This document shows positions 62,031-64,000 of a stretch of DNA of 64,000 nucleotides, piece by piece. The DNA comes from Acidobacteriota bacterium. GTDB lineage: Bacteria; Acidobacteriota; Terriglobia; Terriglobales; Acidobacteriaceae. The stretch lies in NCBI GenBank assembly GCA_003225055.1, contig QIAU01000134.1, positions 56,301-120,300 of the forward strand, in the 5' to 3' direction. Positions within the stretch are counted from its first letter, which is position 1. Each line of letters begins with the position of its first letter. Below the pieces are notes generated by a model. The model had not been told where the DNA came from and searched no databases. It saw nothing but the letters and a program-made list of their open reading frames with translations. Made by a program: the position numbers and the translations under genes.

Positions 62031-63779
62031 ATGAGATCCAGGATTCTGCTTTCGGTTCTCCCCATCTTGCTTTTTGTTCTGGTCAGCGGCTGCGGAACCG
62101 CGAAGAACTGCCCGGTGTGCGGCACCACTGTGAATGAGGGCTACGGCGTCATCGACATCATCCCGGTGCCGGAGCATAACCCAACTGGCGCGCCTGGCGG
62201 TCCTTTCAATTCCTTCGACATCAGCGTGGTCGATCCGCTCAATCACAGATTCTACATTTCCGATCGCATCGGACTCGATGTCGTGGTTTTGGACACGATC
62301 AGAAACCTCGCGATAGACACCATCGGAGGGGCCAATGAGGTGGCGGAAGCGGGAATTAACGCGAGTCCCTGCGATCCCACGATTCCCTTCCTGGTTTCTG
62401 CTCTAGGCAATCCCACCCGGTTCGGATGCAGAACCGCCGGGTTCCAGATTCCGGGCTTTGGACCCAACGGCCTGTTCGGCGGGTTCAGCGGAGCGCAATG
62501 CTGTGCGTCCCGCGGCAATGGCGTGAATCCATTGTCGTGTCCATGTGGAATCATCGTGACCGCCGATGGCAAGACCATGTTCGTTGGAAACTCCAGCAGC
62601 ACGGTGGTGGTTTTCGACCTGACCACGATTGACTTGACGAAGAGTCCCCCGACTCCGCCCACCGTCATAGCCAACGTCCCCACGGGTCAATCTCCTGACT
62701 TCGATGGTCCGCAGGGGGTCGGCCCCTGCATCGATTCCTCTCAGGGGCGAGCGCTTTCTGACCCAACCTGCGGGGACTTGCGGGCTGACGAGATGTCCTA
62801 CGATGAGAAGGATCACATTTTGCTGGTAGCCAACGGCGATCCGGGATTTCCTTTTGTGACGCTAATCAACGCGGCGGACATGGTCACGCGTCCGGTCACC
62901 TCAAACCCGTGCCCTGCAGCTCATGCGGGACCGTATGGCCCAACCAATTTCCCCACCTGTATCCTGGGCCAGATCTACTACGATGGAGCGCCAACCAATA
63001 ATATCGGCGTTGCTGTAGACAATCAGATTGGAACCACGGCCGGCGATTTCCCATGTCCGGACGCCTCCACGAGTGCGCCCTCTGGCGTCTCCGGAACGGC
63101 CAGCACAGCGACCGGCGGTAGGAATGTACCCTGCCATCACGGTCCCATTCTTACCATGTCCGGAGCCTTCTGCGACCAGGCTAAGCCGGCCAGCAGTTGT
63201 AGTGGGGCAGTTTCTCTCGCTGGTATCGGGGGCTCAGCCTTCAATCCGAATACCGGTCTCTTCCTGGTTTCAAATGCGAGCGCAACCGGAGATCTGACGG
63301 TTGGAACCATTGACGTAATCGATCCCAGAATCGGGAACTCGAATGGACCCGTGGTGGTCAACAGTTTCGTTACTCTCAAATGCATGCCGAGCGGTATCAC
63401 CCAAGGTCCGGGCAACAATTTCCTCGTAGGTTGTGCGGACCATGATGGCGTGGCTTTCCCGCCGAACGAATACGTGATTGATGGCACTTCAGGCGCGATC
63501 TTAGCCACCATCGACAAGGTGGGAGGGGTTGACGAAACCTGGTACAACCCGGGTGACAACCGTTACTATGTGGCAGCCCGCGACATGCCGGCCGGTCCAG
63601 TCATGGGCATCATTGACGCCAAGACCAACCAGTGGCTCGAGAACGTGGCGACCGGCAGCAACTCCCACAGCATCGCGGCCGACCCCACTAACAACCACAT
63701 ATTCGTACCCTTGCAGGCAGGGTCGCTTTGTACCACTCAAAGCGCCAATGGTTGTGTGGCTGTGTATGCCCAGCAGTAG
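62031..63779 (+). CDS. Cys-rich lipoprotein with YncE-like beta-propeller
   Basis: 582 residues. Lipobox LVSGC at residues 17-21 follows a hydrophobic start (LLSVLPILLFVLV), so it is lipid-anchored. Propeller-like segments: FDISVVDPLNHRFYISDRIG, VVVLDTIRNLAIDTI, GIIVTADGKTMFVGNSSS, LLVANGDPGFPFVTLINAAD, and FNPNTGLFLVSNASA, ADPTNNHIFVPL. At least 15 Cys outside the lipobox, e.g. CPVCGTT, CCASRGNG and CPCGI, could form disulfides. No catalytic motif found. It follows the porin by 101 bases and may be co-transcribed. Confidence 0.78.
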   Translation: MRSRILLSVLPILLFVLVSGCGTAKNCPVCGTTVNEGYGVIDIIPVPEHNPTGAPGGPFNSFDISVVDPLNHRFYISDRIGLDVVVLDTIRNLAIDTIGGANEVAEAGINASPCDPTIPFLVSALGNPTRFGCRTAGFQIPGFGPNGLFGGFSGAQCCASRGNGVNPLSCPCGIIVTADGKTMFVGNSSSTVVVFDLTTIDLTKSPPTPPTVIANVPTGQSPDFDGPQGVGPCIDSSQGRALSDPTCGDLRADEMSYDEKDHILLVANGDPGFPFVTLINAADMVTRPVTSNPCPAAHAGPYGPTNFPTCILGQIYYDGAPTNNIGVAVDNQIGTTAGDFPCPDASTSAPSGVSGTASTATGGRNVPCHHGPILTMSGAFCDQAKPASSCSGAVSLAGIGGSAFNPNTGLFLVSNASATGDLTVGTIDVIDPRIGNSNGPVVVNSFVTLKCMPSGITQGPGNNFLVGCADHDGVAFPPNEYVIDGTSGAILATIDKVGGVDETWYNPGDNRYYVAARDMPAGPVMGIIDAKTNQWLENVATGSNSHSIAADPTNNHIFVPLQAGSLCTTQSANGCVAVYAQQ

Positions 63780-63841
63780 GAAGTAGAAGGAGATAAGCTG
63801 AATCGGCATAGGGGGGGTGGTCACCCACTCTCCGCCGAGTA

Positions 63842-63939
63842 GGCCCGGGGAATTGCACGCCGAGGCCGAGTCGGCCCGGGGAATTTCACCCCGAGCCGCT
63901 CACAGATTCCGGACTTGAGCCTCACGACTCATCCGGCTC
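63842..63939 (-). mobile_element. 3' end of a group II intron (domains V and VI), partly duplicated
   Basis: On the minus strand bases 63939-63905 read GAGCCGGATGAGTC, GTGA, GGCTCAAGTCCGGAATC, which fits intron domain V: GAGC start, GTGA tetraloop and closing stem. A domain-VI-like hairpin follows (GCTCGGGGTGAAATTCCCCG). The 23-base segment GGCCCGGGGAATT(T/G)CACS.. occurs twice (63873-63895 and 63842-63864). The reverse transcriptase, if any, would be beyond the right edge. The lower stem of domain V has AA where UU is usual, so it may be inactive. Confidence 0.65.
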
Positions 63940-64000
63940 GTGCCACCCATTGAAAGCTGCCGCCTTCCGTCGAGGTCATCGAGTTCCTCCGGTTGCCCGT

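Noticed and set aside
1..64000. A clear defence island or biosynthetic gene cluster
   Set aside because: No restriction, toxin-antitoxin, retron, CBASS, NRPS or PKS gene was recognised; the IS605 TnpB is the only nuclease of that kind.

Overview
The window looks like chromosomal DNA of a soil Acidobacteriota (Terriglobia, Koribacter-like). Supporting signs are the moderately high GC content, the ADOP-type permease tail, paired DUF507 genes, a WQEIAAEAS-type small protein, a divergent TrpF, many NHL/YncE-like propeller proteins, and short palindromes that spill into gene ends. This placement is inference from gene content; no rRNA is present. The only tRNA is tRNA-Leu(CAG).

Layout. 1-4758: surface-glycan block on the + strand (left-handed beta-helix protein cut by the window edge, STAS protein, secreted proline-rich protein, thymidylate-kinase-like enzyme, GT2 and GT4 glycosyltransferases). 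4774-5663: decayed ECF sigma/anti-sigma pair. 5880-8711: secreted double M16 peptidase. 8730-10338: complete IS200/IS605-type element with intact tnpA and tnpB. 10461-12555: histidine kinase and MbfA-like iron exporter. 12859-18086: minus-strand operon trpC-trpF-trpB-trpA-aroQ-aroF. 18199-19238: rhodanese and TlpA-like redox proteins. 19239-28833: patchy region with oxidoreductase, MBL-like, DinB, OsmC and tRNA-Leu genes among several broken genes. 28867-32430: two SnoaL-like proteins, a creatininase-family protein and a sugar-binding-like protein. 33184-37626: recJ, the DUF507 pair and queG. 38420-44851: DinB, GAF/zinc-ribbon and PilZ-TonB proteins, NHL protein and HupE/UreJ-like protein. 45143-49408: small membrane protein and a three-subunit xanthine-dehydrogenase-family molybdoenzyme. 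49590-50642: cluster of gene fragments. 50800-53315: rfbB-rfbA-rfbC, with RfbB carrying an internal deletion. 53333-57569: BrkB stub, membrane-bound spermidine-synthase-like protein, a frameshifted conserved protein and a UBP zinc finger. 57717-61929: DUF1634/TSUP pair, FCD-type GntR regulator and an OprP-like porin behind a strong promoter with four tandem repeats. 62031-63779: Cys-rich lipoprotein propeller. 63842-63940: 3' end of a group II intron.

How the genes work together. The trp/aro operon covers the last steps from anthranilate derivative to tryptophan plus the shikimate entry enzyme and chorismate mutase; trpE, trpD and trpG are not here. The left edge and rfbBAC both point to polysaccharide synthesis. 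The window is unusually rich in decayed genes: about a dozen stubs or frameshifted genes can be recognised. I did not find a clear new defence or biosynthetic system. The best leads are the four-repeat array abutting the -35 box of the porin promoter, the RfbB deletion, the PilZ-TonB fusion, the IS605 element with a possible guide-RNA end, and palindromes that have become the C-terminal tails of RecJ and a molybdoenzyme.
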